Shown here in pieces: positions 1 through 6,563 of a DNA stretch of 46,576 nt. This DNA comes from Salegentibacter tibetensis (lineage in GTDB: Bacteria; Bacteroidota; Bacteroidia; Flavobacteriales; Flavobacteriaceae): contig NZ_JAIQZA010000035.1 of assembly GCF_020164485.1 (NCBI RefSeq), forward strand, positions 1 to 46,576, written 5' to 3'. Under the pieces are notes generated by a model, which made no database searches, had not been told where the DNA came from, and was given only the letters and a program-made list of their open reading frames with translations. The position numbers and the translations under genes are program-made. Every line of letters starts with the position of its first letter. The first letter of the stretch is position 1.

Positions 1-46
1 TTCCGCATCCCACGGAAATAACCTGCTCGTAGTCAATTGCTTTCAT
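1..46 (-). CDS. Start of a gene cut by the window edge, possibly an IS110-type transposase
   Basis: On the minus strand an ATG at 46-44 opens a frame that runs off the left edge and reads MKAIDYEQVISVGCG. From memory, this resembles the N-terminus of IS110-type DEDD transposases of Bacteroidota, which continue with a G-[IL]-D-V-H-K motif carrying the first catalytic Asp. Only 15 residues are visible and the catalytic part lies outside, so the identity is a guess. The 160 bases between this start and the menA stop show no other gene. Confidence 0.35.
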   Translation of the reverse strand, partial: MKAIDYEQVISVGCG

Positions 47-209
47 CCCAATAAGTTTTTACATCACTTAAATTTAAGCAAAAAACTCATCGGTGTTTGC
101 GTGGGCTAAATCATGGGTATTTCATAACTTAATTTTTATGGTTTGCCCTAATTTAAGGATTCGATGAAAAAGGTGTGAAACGCTCAAATATATAATTTTG
201 TTAAACTTC

Positions 210-1112
210 CTACCAGATCTGACCTAAACCAAAAAGTAGTGCCGTGGCAAAGGTTGAAAGCGCTAAAATCTTTAGTTCGGGATCCAGGAGCGTGGCATTT
301 TCATTTTCCACAACTCTTTTAAGATGAAGTATTAAAGGAATAAAAGCCAGGATATAAAGAAAGTCATTTAAACTCTCCAGGGTTAGCACGGTAAATATTA
401 CCAGGCAAAGTATGGCTCCAAGAATAAGCGAATAATGATAGTTTTTAGCATTTTTGGCGCCGAGTTTTACCACCAATGTATTCTTACCCGCTTTTTCGTC
501 AGAAATCCGGTCTCGCATATTATTGAGATTTAGCACGCCCATACTTAAAAAACCTATGCTAAAGGCTGGAAGCAGTATTAACCAATTCCACTGGTGTGCA
601 TATAAAAAATAGGAACCATAGACTGCAACCAATCCGAAGAAAATAAAAACAAAAACATCTCCCAGCCCCCGATAGCCATAAGCCGATTTTCCCACGGTAT
701 ATTTTATAGCTGCTGCAATTGCACCTATTCCAAGTATCAAAAATAATAAAGCATAGCCTAAATTTTCCTTTCCGAAAGCTGCATAAATAAGCAAAATGGC
801 AAAAAGCAAAGTAACTACAGCGGTAATTATGATTCCCTGAAACATTTCCTTTTGGGAGATAAGTCCGCTTTGGATGGCACGTTGTGGCCCTACCCTATCT
901 TCATTATCTGTTCCTTTTACACCGTCACCATAATCGTTGGCAAAATTTGAGAGTATTTGAAGGCCTAAAGTTGTAGCCAGCGCCAAACTAAATATGCTAA
1001 TGCTAAAAGATCCTTCTGCTACAGCAGTGGTAGTTCCTACAATAATTCCGGAAACCGATAATGGTAAGGTTCTTAGTCTGGCAGCGCTAATCCAGGAGTT
1101 GAATTTTACCAT
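210..1112 (-). CDS. menA: 1,4-dihydroxy-2-naphthoate polyprenyltransferase
   Basis: This 300-residue integral membrane protein should attach the polyprenyl chain to 1,4-dihydroxy-2-naphthoate, the membrane step of menaquinone synthesis. It belongs to the UbiA family. The first Asp-rich motif is visible as NFANDYGDGVKG at residues 56-67, and a second conserved stretch (NNMRDRISDEKAGKNTL) lies near residue 200. About eight or nine hydrophobic segments are spread over the length, as expected, and the size is normal for MenA. The N-terminal SWISAARLRTLPLS is the usual MenA opening. The gene starts 4 bases after the holA stop on the same strand, so the two are probably co-transcribed. Menaquinone is the main respiratory quinone of Flavobacteriia, which fits the Mqo gene at the other end of the window. 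Confidence 0.93.
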   Translation of the reverse strand: MVKFNSWISAARLRTLPLSVSGIIVGTTTAVAEGSFSISIFSLALATTLGLQILSNFANDYGDGVKGTDNEDRVGPQRAIQSGLISQKEMFQGIIITAVVTLLFAILLIYAAFGKENLGYALLFLILGIGAIAAAIKYTVGKSAYGYRGLGDVFVFIFFGLVAVYGSYFLYAHQWNWLILLPAFSIGFLSMGVLNLNNMRDRISDEKAGKNTLVVKLGAKNAKNYHYSLILGAILCLVIFTVLTLESLNDFLYILAFIPLILHLKRVVENENATLLDPELKILALSTFATALLFGLGQIW

Positions 1113-1116
1113 ACTT

Positions 1117-2121
1117 TTAGTTTAAAATCTTCACCATTAATTCTTTGAGTAAATCTCCGTGAGAAACATTCACTGCGCCCACACCTTTTCCTTTTACATC
1201 GCTTTCATGAAGTAAACCAATAACCTGGCTCACTTTTTTCATCGGATAATTTTTAGCTGCGGCTATATAATCGCCTACAAAATAAGGATGCACTTTAAGC
1301 TGTTTGGCTACGTTGGCTTTAGACTTATCGGGCAGGCCATGATATTGCATAATTTGCGAAAAATAGGAAAACAAAAGCGAAATAGTCACTACCATAGGAT
1401 TGTCTTTCGGGTTTTGCGCAAAATAATTTACAATGCGATGAGCCTTCAAAGAATCCCGCATTCCTATGGCTTTTCGCAATTCAAAATTATTAAAATCCTT
1501 ACTTATCCCTATATTTTGCTCAATAAGTTCAGGCGTAATTTGAGTCCCCTCAGGAGTAATAAGCTGAAGTTTATTTAATTCATTATCAATTTTGCCTAGA
1601 TCAATTCCTAAAAATTCCACCAGCATTTGTGCTGCCTTGGGGGAAATAGTATAATTTCTGGCTTTTAAGGTCTTCATAATCCAATCGGCCACCTGGTTTT
1701 CGTACAGTCGCTTGCTTTCAAATAAAACCCCGTTTTTCTTCAGGACTTTAGAAAGCTTCTTTCGCTTATCAAGACTTTTGTATTTGTAACAAAAAACCAA
1801 AGTAGTGGTAGGCTGCGGATTTTCGGCATAAGCTACCAGGTTTTCTATGCTTCGGGAAAGGTCCTGGGCTTCTTTTACAATAATCACCTGTCTTTCGGCC
1901 ATCATCGGGTAACGCTTGGCATTGCTAATAATTTCGCCTACACTGGTATCCCGGCCATACATTATAATTTGGTTGAAGCCTTTTTCCTCTTCGGCCAGTA
2001 AATTTTGCGCGATAAAATCTGAGATCCTGTCTATATAATAAGGCTCTTCGCCCATTAAAAAGTAAAGCGGCGAAACACTGCCTTTTTGAATATTGTTCAC
2101 AATCTCTCTTGCTTCTTCCAT
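1117..2121 (-). CDS. holA: DNA polymerase III subunit delta
   Basis: The product is a 334-residue clamp-loader delta subunit, which opens the sliding beta clamp within the DNA polymerase III holoenzyme. The N-terminus (IQKGSVSPLYFLMGEEPYYID, residues about 12-32) is the typical start of the RecA-like fold, which lacks a working ATP site in delta. The middle has the FESKRLYENQVADWI region and the C-terminus a helical collar domain ending in a lysine- and leucine-rich stretch. Length is normal. It lies directly upstream of menA with a 4-base gap and is divergent from the nuclease-fold gene at 2198, an arrangement I recall from other Bacteroidota. Confidence 0.92.
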   Translation of the reverse strand: MEEAREIVNNIQKGSVSPLYFLMGEEPYYIDRISDFIAQNLLAEEEKGFNQIIMYGRDTSVGEIISNAKRYPMMAERQVIIVKEAQDLSRSIENLVAYAENPQPTTTLVFCYKYKSLDKRKKLSKVLKKNGVLFESKRLYENQVADWIMKTLKARNYTISPKAAQMLVEFLGIDLGKIDNELNKLQLITPEGTQITPELIEQNIGISKDFNNFELRKAIGMRDSLKAHRIVNYFAQNPKDNPMVVTISLLFSYFSQIMQYHGLPDKSKANVAKQLKVHPYFVGDYIAAAKNYPMKKVSQVIGLLHESDVKGKGVGAVNVSHGDLLKELMVKILN

Positions 2122-2185
2122 TAACCTGAAGGTTTTTTTGAATTTTATTTTAAACCGAAGTTTGCCGCGCTGAGGTTTTGTTTTT

Positions 2186-2193
2186 TACTTTTG
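2186..2193 (+). promoter_or_regulatory. Candidate Bacteroidota -7 box (TACTTTTG)
   Basis: The octamer matches the TAnnTTTG consensus of the main Bacteroidota sigma factor. A TTTG at 2161-2164 sits 21 bases upstream, close to the usual spacing for the -33 element. It ends only 4 bases before the ATG at 2198, so transcription would begin at or next to the start codon, implying a leaderless or nearly leaderless message. Confidence 0.45.
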
Positions 2194-2197
2194 GCCT

Positions 2198-2665
2198 ATG
2201 TTAGCGCTAAATTTCCCAAAATATACGTTTCGGTTCAAAAATAGTGAAAATAAAATAGCCGTTTTTGATGAACTCCGGAAAAAGTTTGTGGTCCTAACCC
2301 CTGAAGAATGGGTGAGACAACACGTGGTCAAATTCCTTACTTTAGATAAGAATTACCCCAAAAATCACATAAACGTTGAAAAGCAACTCAAACTGGGAAA
2401 ACTTACGAAGCGATATGATGCTGTGGTTTTTTATCCTAACGGAAAAATAAAAGTGGTGGTAGAATGTAAAGCCCCGCATATTAAGATCACCCAGGATGTT
2501 TTTGATCAGATTGCAAGGTATAATCTAAGCCTAAAAGCCGATTTTTTAATGCTCACCAACGGCTTGCAACATTATTACTGCAAACTGGACTATGAGCAGG
2601 AGAAATATGATTTTCTAACTGAAATTCCAGGTTATTTTACTTCCAAAACTTCTGAAAACTCATGA
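2198..2665 (+). CDS. Type I restriction R-subunit N-terminal-like (HSDR_N_2) nuclease-fold protein
   Basis: This 155-residue protein resembles the N-terminal nuclease domain of type I restriction R subunits but stands alone without helicase domains. A PD-(D/E)xK site appears intact: Asp74 in RYDAVVF, Glu89 and Lys91 in VVVECKA, followed by Gln104 and Tyr108 in DQIARY, the QxxxY-type motif of this branch. The N-terminal TPEEWVRQ (residues 34-41) is typical of the family. No methyltransferase or specificity subunit is nearby, so it is not a working restriction system by itself. It overlaps the next gene by 4 bases (ATGA), implying translational coupling to the glycosyltransferase. Its function is unknown; a role linked to DNA replication or repair next to holA is only a suggestion. 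Confidence 0.82.
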   Translation: MLALNFPKYTFRFKNSENKIAVFDELRKKFVVLTPEEWVRQHVVKFLTLDKNYPKNHINVEKQLKLGKLTKRYDAVVFYPNGKIKVVVECKAPHIKITQDVFDQIARYNLSLKADFLMLTNGLQHYYCKLDYEQEKYDFLTEIPGYFTSKTSENS

Positions 2666-3657
2666 CAACCGCAGTAGTAATTTTAAACTGGAATGGCCGT
2701 GATTTGCTAAAGCAATTTCTGCCTTCCGTAATCAGTTTTTCTGAAGAAGCTAATATTTATGTAGCCGATAATGCTTCAACCGATGATTCGGTAGCATTTG
2801 TAAAAGAAAATTTTCCACAGGTAAAAATTATTCAAAATAAAGAAAACGGCGGATTTGCTAAAGGTTACAACGATGCGCTTTCCGGTCTGACCGAAGATAT
2901 TTTTGTGCTTCTAAACAGCGACGTAGAAGTTACGGAAAACTGGTTAAAACCAATTCTTGAAATCTTTAATAATGAGCCTAAAACAGCCGCGCTTCAACCC
3001 AAAATACTGGATTTCAAGAAAAAAGATCATTTTGAATATGCCGGGGCCGCCGGTGGATTTATAGATAAATACGGATATCCGTTTTGCCGCGGAAGGATAT
3101 TTGAAACTTTAGAAAAAGATTACGGGCAATATAATGAAGATGTTCCAATTTTTTGGGCTAGTGGTGCTTGTTTAGTTATAAGAAAAAACGTTTACTGGGA
3201 GGCCGGTGCACTCGATAAAGATTTTTTTGCTCATCAGGAAGAAATAGATTTATGCTGGAGAATTCATAACCTGGGCTACCAGGTTAAATCTTGCGGTGCC
3301 GCTATAGTTTACCACGTAGGAGGAGCTACCCTTGACAATATGAACCCCCGGAAGACATTTTTCAATTTTAGAAACAGCTTATATATGCTGCTGAAAAACG
3401 TACCAGCGCCCAATGTTTACGCGATTTTACTAATGAGGATGATTTTGGACGGCATCGCGGGAATGAAATTTATAGCTGCAGGAAAATTTTCACATTTATA
3501 CGCTATCCTTCAGGCTCATAGTGCATTTTACCGTAACTTCAAAAAAATTCATTCAAAGCGAAAATCAGTACCAAAAAACACTGAATATTTTCAGTTAAAA
3601 TCTATTATTTGGTCTTATTTTTGCTTAGGCAAAAAAGAATTTTCGAAATTAAAATAA
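2662..3657 (+). CDS. Glycosyltransferase family 2 (rhamnosyltransferase-like)
   Basis: This 331-residue GT-A fold enzyme probably transfers a sugar from a nucleotide donor to a cell-surface polysaccharide or lipid. The start VVILNWNGRDLL (residues 5-16), DNASTDDS at 37-44, and ENGGFAKGYN leading to the NSD metal site at 85-87 are the standard family 2 marks. A later EEIDLCWR segment near residue 196 corresponds to the catalytic-base region of WbbL-like rhamnosyltransferases. The C-terminal part has hydrophobic helices that may associate with the membrane. It overlaps the nuclease-fold gene by 4 bases. Donor and acceptor cannot be read from the sequence, and no polysaccharide cluster surrounds it. 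Confidence 0.9.
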   Translation: MTTAVVILNWNGRDLLKQFLPSVISFSEEANIYVADNASTDDSVAFVKENFPQVKIIQNKENGGFAKGYNDALSGLTEDIFVLLNSDVEVTENWLKPILEIFNNEPKTAALQPKILDFKKKDHFEYAGAAGGFIDKYGYPFCRGRIFETLEKDYGQYNEDVPIFWASGACLVIRKNVYWEAGALDKDFFAHQEEIDLCWRIHNLGYQVKSCGAAIVYHVGGATLDNMNPRKTFFNFRNSLYMLLKNVPAPNVYAILLMRMILDGIAGMKFIAAGKFSHLYAILQAHSAFYRNFKKIHSKRKSVPKNTEYFQLKSIIWSYFCLGKKEFSKLK

Positions 3658-3708
3658 AGGGATTCAAACTTATGTTATAGCTTCTTTTTCCGCTTTGCAT
3701 TTTTTTGA

Positions 3709-3716
3709 TACTTTTG
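3709..3716 (+). promoter_or_regulatory. Candidate -7 box (TACTTTTG) of the OmpA-family gene
   Basis: A TAnnTTTG match lies 32 bases before the ATG at 3749. No well-spaced TTTG -33 element is seen. Its position would put the transcription start near 3722, which argues against any longer reading frame beginning at the TTG at 3695. Confidence 0.4.
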
Positions 3717-3748
3717 AAAAATCTAACATTAATAACAATTACAAGATT

Positions 3749-4582
3749 ATGAAACGAATTATGCTTTTATCGGCAACCGCCGTTCTTTTGTTTTCCTCTT
3801 GCGTATCTAATAAAAAATATGCTGAGCTTGAAGATAAACAAAAACAAACCCAGGACGAATTAAACACTGCTACCATTAAATTAAATGCATGTTTAGAGGA
3901 CAAACAAAACCTTAACCAGCAAATCACAAGGCTTAACAATACCAATGCGGCATTATTAAACAACGTTGGTGATCTGGCTACTCTTTCTAAGAAAGAAGCA
4001 GAAAACCTTGAACGTTCTCTTGAAAGCATTAAAGAAAAGGACATGGCTATTACCAGAATGCGTGATGCCATTAACAAAAAAGATTCTGTAACTCTTGCCT
4101 TAGTAACCAGTTTAAAAGGTGCTTTGGGTAATATGAGCGACGAAGACATTGAGATTAATGTTGAAAAAGGTGTGGTTTACGTTTCTATCTCAGATAAACT
4201 TTTATTTGACAGTGGTAGATATAATGTAACCGATCGTGCTAAAGAAGTACTTGGTAAAGTTGCTACTGTAGTTAAAAACAAGCCGGACATCGAGTTTATG
4301 GTAGAAGGACATACTGATGATAAAGCTATCAAAACTTCTATGTTTGAAGATAACTGGGATCTTAGTGTAAAAAGAGCTACTTCTGTAGTTAGAATCCTTC
4401 AGGACGAGTTTGGTGTTGCACCAGCTAGAATGACTGCCGCAGGTAGAAGTTACTATGTTCCTGTTGCCGATAACGCAACTGAAGAAGGTCGTGCTAAAAA
4501 CAGAAGAACAAGAATTGTAGTTCTTCCAAAATTAGACCAGTTCTACGGAATGATCGAAGAAGGAATGAAATCTGCTAACTAG
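3749..4582 (+). CDS. OmpA-family outer membrane lipoprotein
   Basis: The 277-residue product has a lipoprotein-like signal (residues 1-17) ending in LLFSSC, with Cys18 as the lipid anchor. Residues about 24-110 form a long coiled coil rich in Glu, Lys, Gln and Leu. Residues about 150-270 are an OmpA-like peptidoglycan-binding domain: LFDSGRYNVTDRAKEVL, VEGHTDD, the NWDLSVKRA segment with its binding Asp, and KNRRTRIVV with the binding Arg. It probably tethers the outer membrane to peptidoglycan. The ATG at 3749 is chosen over an upstream TTG at 3695 because it places the signal peptide at the N-terminus and follows a promoter-like box. A strong terminator follows at 4611-4634. Confidence 0.9.
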   Translation: MKRIMLLSATAVLLFSSCVSNKKYAELEDKQKQTQDELNTATIKLNACLEDKQNLNQQITRLNNTNAALLNNVGDLATLSKKEAENLERSLESIKEKDMAITRMRDAINKKDSVTLALVTSLKGALGNMSDEDIEINVEKGVVYVSISDKLLFDSGRYNVTDRAKEVLGKVATVVKNKPDIEFMVEGHTDDKAIKTSMFEDNWDLSVKRATSVVRILQDEFGVAPARMTAAGRSYYVPVADNATEEGRAKNRRTRIVVLPKLDQFYGMIEEGMKSAN

Positions 4583-4610
4583 GCTGATATAATTTCAAAC
4601 TTATTATAAA

Positions 4611-4634
4611 AAAACCCCGCTTTTGCGGGGTTTT
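4611..4634. terminator. Bidirectional rho-independent terminator
   Basis: A perfect 10-bp stem (AAAACCCCGC at 4611-4620 with GCGGGGTTTT at 4625-4634) and a 4-base T loop. T-rich on the plus side and A-rich before it, so it can end both the OmpA gene and the converging hydrolase gene whose stop is at 4659. Confidence 0.9.
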
Positions 4635-4658
4635 TTGTTTTTAAAAGTATTTCTGAAA

Positions 4659-5495
4659 TTAAGATTTCAGGAAACGCAATAAAATTTCGTTGAATTCCTT
4701 TTTATGAGTCATTACCAATCCGTGCGGTGCACCTTCAATTATTTCAAAAGTACTATTTTTAACTAAATCCTTGCTTTTCTTACCAGCAAGTTCTATTGGA
4801 ACGATCTCATCATCATCCCCGTGAACAATTAGCGTTGGCACATCAAACTGTTTTAAATCTCCCCTGAAGTCGGTTAAACCAAAAGAATCTACACAATCTA
4901 TAGTTGCTTTTGCCGAAGCCTTGCAGGCAATACTCCAGTCGTAGTGTTTCTGGTCTTCGCTTATTCTATCCTTATTCTTTTCGAAATTATAAAACTTACC
5001 TCCAAAACCGGCCAGAAAACCTGCGCGGTCTTTCCTTATTTCTTCTTTAAATCCTTCAAAAACTTCTTTGTCGAGTCCATCGGGATTATCATCGGTTTTC
5101 AGCATAAAAGGTGGGACAGCTGATATCAACGCTGCTTTTTCAATATTCGCAGTTCCGTATTTTCCAATAAAACGGGCAACTTCCCCTCCACCCATGGAGA
5201 AACCAACTAATATAACATTGGAAAGTCCTAATACAGTAATAACATCATTTAAATCTGAAGCCAAAGTATCATAATCGTAAGCTTCCCAGGGTTTATCGCT
5301 ATCACCAAATCCGCGGCGGTCGTAGCTTATACATCTAAATCCTGAATCTACAATTTTCTCAACCTGGTATTCCCACATTTTATGACTTAAAGGCCAGCCG
5401 TGAATAAGAATCACTGGTTGCCCTTCACCATAATCTTCGTAGGACAGTTTTATTTTATTTCCGTTTTCTTCGTTCTTGGTTTCTATATAATTCAT
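4659..5495 (-). CDS. Alpha/beta hydrolase (non-haem chloroperoxidase / esterase-like)
   Basis: This 278-residue cytoplasmic enzyme has no signal peptide. The oxyanion region HGWPLSHKMW is at residues 32-41, the nucleophile elbow GFSMGGGE puts Ser100 in place, Asp228 or Asp229 lies in VHGDDDEIVP, and His258 is in GAPHGLV. The pattern is that of the bacterial 'chloroperoxidase' or arylesterase branch, which in practice are serine hydrolases that can use peracid. The true substrate is unknown. It converges on the OmpA gene with a shared terminator and is followed upstream by the Sua5-type gene, which has its own terminator, so it looks monocistronic. Confidence 0.88.
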   Translation of the reverse strand: MNYIETKNEENGNKIKLSYEDYGEGQPVILIHGWPLSHKMWEYQVEKIVDSGFRCISYDRRGFGDSDKPWEAYDYDTLASDLNDVITVLGLSNVILVGFSMGGGEVARFIGKYGTANIEKAALISAVPPFMLKTDDNPDGLDKEVFEGFKEEIRKDRAGFLAGFGGKFYNFEKNKDRISEDQKHYDWSIACKASAKATIDCVDSFGLTDFRGDLKQFDVPTLIVHGDDDEIVPIELAGKKSKDLVKNSTFEIIEGAPHGLVMTHKKEFNEILLRFLKS

Positions 5496-5544
5496 TGCTT
5501 ATTTTTTCTATTAAGATAGCAACTACAGTTCTCGATAAAAAAGT

Positions 5545-5567
5545 AAAGCCTGCATTTAGCAGGCTTT
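5545..5567 (-). terminator. Rho-independent terminator of the Sua5-type gene
   Basis: A 9-bp perfect stem (5545-5553 pairs with 5559-5567) around a 5-base loop. Read on the minus strand it is followed by a T-rich run (complement of 5536-5542), 30 bases after the stop at 5597. Confidence 0.8.
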
Positions 5568-5596
5568 TAACGTGTTATCAAAAATTTTATTTAAAA

Positions 5597-6217
5597 CTAC
5601 ATTATCTCAATACTGCCTTTTCCTTCCCTTATTACTTCTGGTTCAGAAGTGGTTAGATCTATAACGGTAGATGGAATATTATCTCCATAACCACCATCTA
5701 TTACCAGGTCTACCAGGTGATCCCATTTTTCTTTAATCAGTTCTGGATCTGTGGTGTATTCTATAACCTCATCTTCATCATAGATAGAGGTAGAAACGAT
5801 TGGATTCCCTAAAGTGGCAACAATGCTTTTGCATATAGCATTATCGGGTACCCTAATTCCTACGGTTTTCTTCTTTTTAAAGACATTTGGCAGGTTACTA
5901 TTTCCAGGTAAGATAAATGTATAAGGCCCGGGAAGGTTTCTTTTTAGCACCTTAAAAGTTGCCGAGTCTATTTGTTTCACGTAATCTGAAAGATTGCTTA
6001 AATCTTCACAAATAAAAGAGAAGTTAGCCTTTTCAAGCTTTACGCCCTTAATTTGAGCGATCTTCTCTAAAGCCGAAGTATTGGTGATATCACAGCCTAA
6101 ACCGTATACGGTATCGGTAGGGTAAATAATAAGCCCACCGTTCCTTAGTACTTCTACTACTTTATCAATATGTTTTTGACTTGGGTTCTTGTCGTAAATT
6201 TTAAGTAATTCAGCCAT
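5597..6217 (-). CDS. Sua5/YciO/YrdC-family protein, probable L-threonylcarbamoyladenylate synthase
   Basis: The 206-residue protein has the YrdC fold that makes threonylcarbamoyl-AMP from Thr, bicarbonate and ATP for the t6A37 modification of tRNAs decoding ANN codons. The signature IIYPTDTVYGLGCD is at residues 30-43, with KRNLPGPYTFIL and the C-terminal IREGKGS also present. It lacks the extra Sua5 C-terminal domain, so it is of the short YrdC/YciO type; YciO-like members are only weakly active, so the exact role is less sure than the fold. The frame continues upstream to a GTG at 6304, but that would overlap the DUF2945 gene and add residues without family resemblance, so the ATG at 6217 is used. 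Confidence 0.85.
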   Translation of the reverse strand: MAELLKIYDKNPSQKHIDKVVEVLRNGGLIIYPTDTVYGLGCDITNTSALEKIAQIKGVKLEKANFSFICEDLSNLSDYVKQIDSATFKVLKRNLPGPYTFILPGNSNLPNVFKKKKTVGIRVPDNAICKSIVATLGNPIVSTSIYDEDEVIEYTTDPELIKEKWDHLVDLVIDGGYGDNIPSTVIDLTTSEPEVIREGKGSIEIM

Positions 6218-6281
6218 AGTTATAGATTTTAATAACCGAGAATTTACAAATTTTCGCGCAGATATTTCCAAATTGGTTTGA

Positions 6282-6494
6282 TTAATCTGATTTAGAAACT
6301 TCACTTTCCAGCTTCAGCACTTTACTGCCATCTTCCTGTTCTATAAAAAGTGCTTTATTTCCTTTTTCTCCTTTTCGGGTTATCTCGCTTCCATCTATAG
6401 TTTTGTTGACCTCTTCCGCATAGGTCTTAACAACCTTCCCTTCAGCTTTTCCATTTCCCCATTTCCAACTGACTTTACTTCCCTCTTTAATCAT
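6282..6494 (-). CDS. DUF2945 (HVA1-type Tudor-like) small protein
   Basis: A 70-residue basic protein matching the DUF2945 family, also named the hypervirulence-associated TUDOR domain. The core KEGSKVSWKWGNGKAEGKVV near the start and a DGSEITRKGEKGNKALFI stretch followed by DGSKVLKLESEV give the SH3-like barrel pattern. The family is widespread in bacteria and fungi and has no settled molecular function. It lies 64 bases upstream of the Sua5-type gene on the same strand and downstream of the helicase terminator at 6520-6540, so it may head a two-gene unit. Confidence 0.83.
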   Translation of the reverse strand: MIKEGSKVSWKWGNGKAEGKVVKTYAEEVNKTIDGSEITRKGEKGNKALFIEQEDGSKVLKLESEVSKSD

Positions 6495-6519
6495 AATTTT
6501 TTATTTTGAAGGTAAAAAG

Positions 6520-6540
6520 AAAGCCGCTTGACGCGGCTTT
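6520..6540 (-). terminator. Rho-independent terminator of the UvrD-type helicase gene
   Basis: An 8-bp perfect stem (AAAGCCGC at 6520-6527 with GCGGCTTT at 6533-6540) and a 5-base loop. On the minus strand it is followed by a T-rich run, 23 bases after the helicase stop at 6564. Confidence 0.85.
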
Positions 6541-6563
6541 ATATAACAGAAGTTTAACGAGAT

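Noticed and set aside
2198-2665. A type I restriction-modification system
   Set aside because: Only an R-subunit-like nuclease domain is present; there are no hsdM, hsdS or helicase parts.
3739-4149. A 136-codon open frame on the minus strand opposite the OmpA-family gene
   Set aside because: It is the mirror of the coiled-coil coding region, has Ser/Leu-rich low-complexity composition and no start signal; the plus strand gene is certain.
6217-6304. An N-terminal extension of the Sua5-type protein beginning at a GTG at 6304
   Set aside because: It would overlap the end of the DUF2945 gene and adds residues with no family match.
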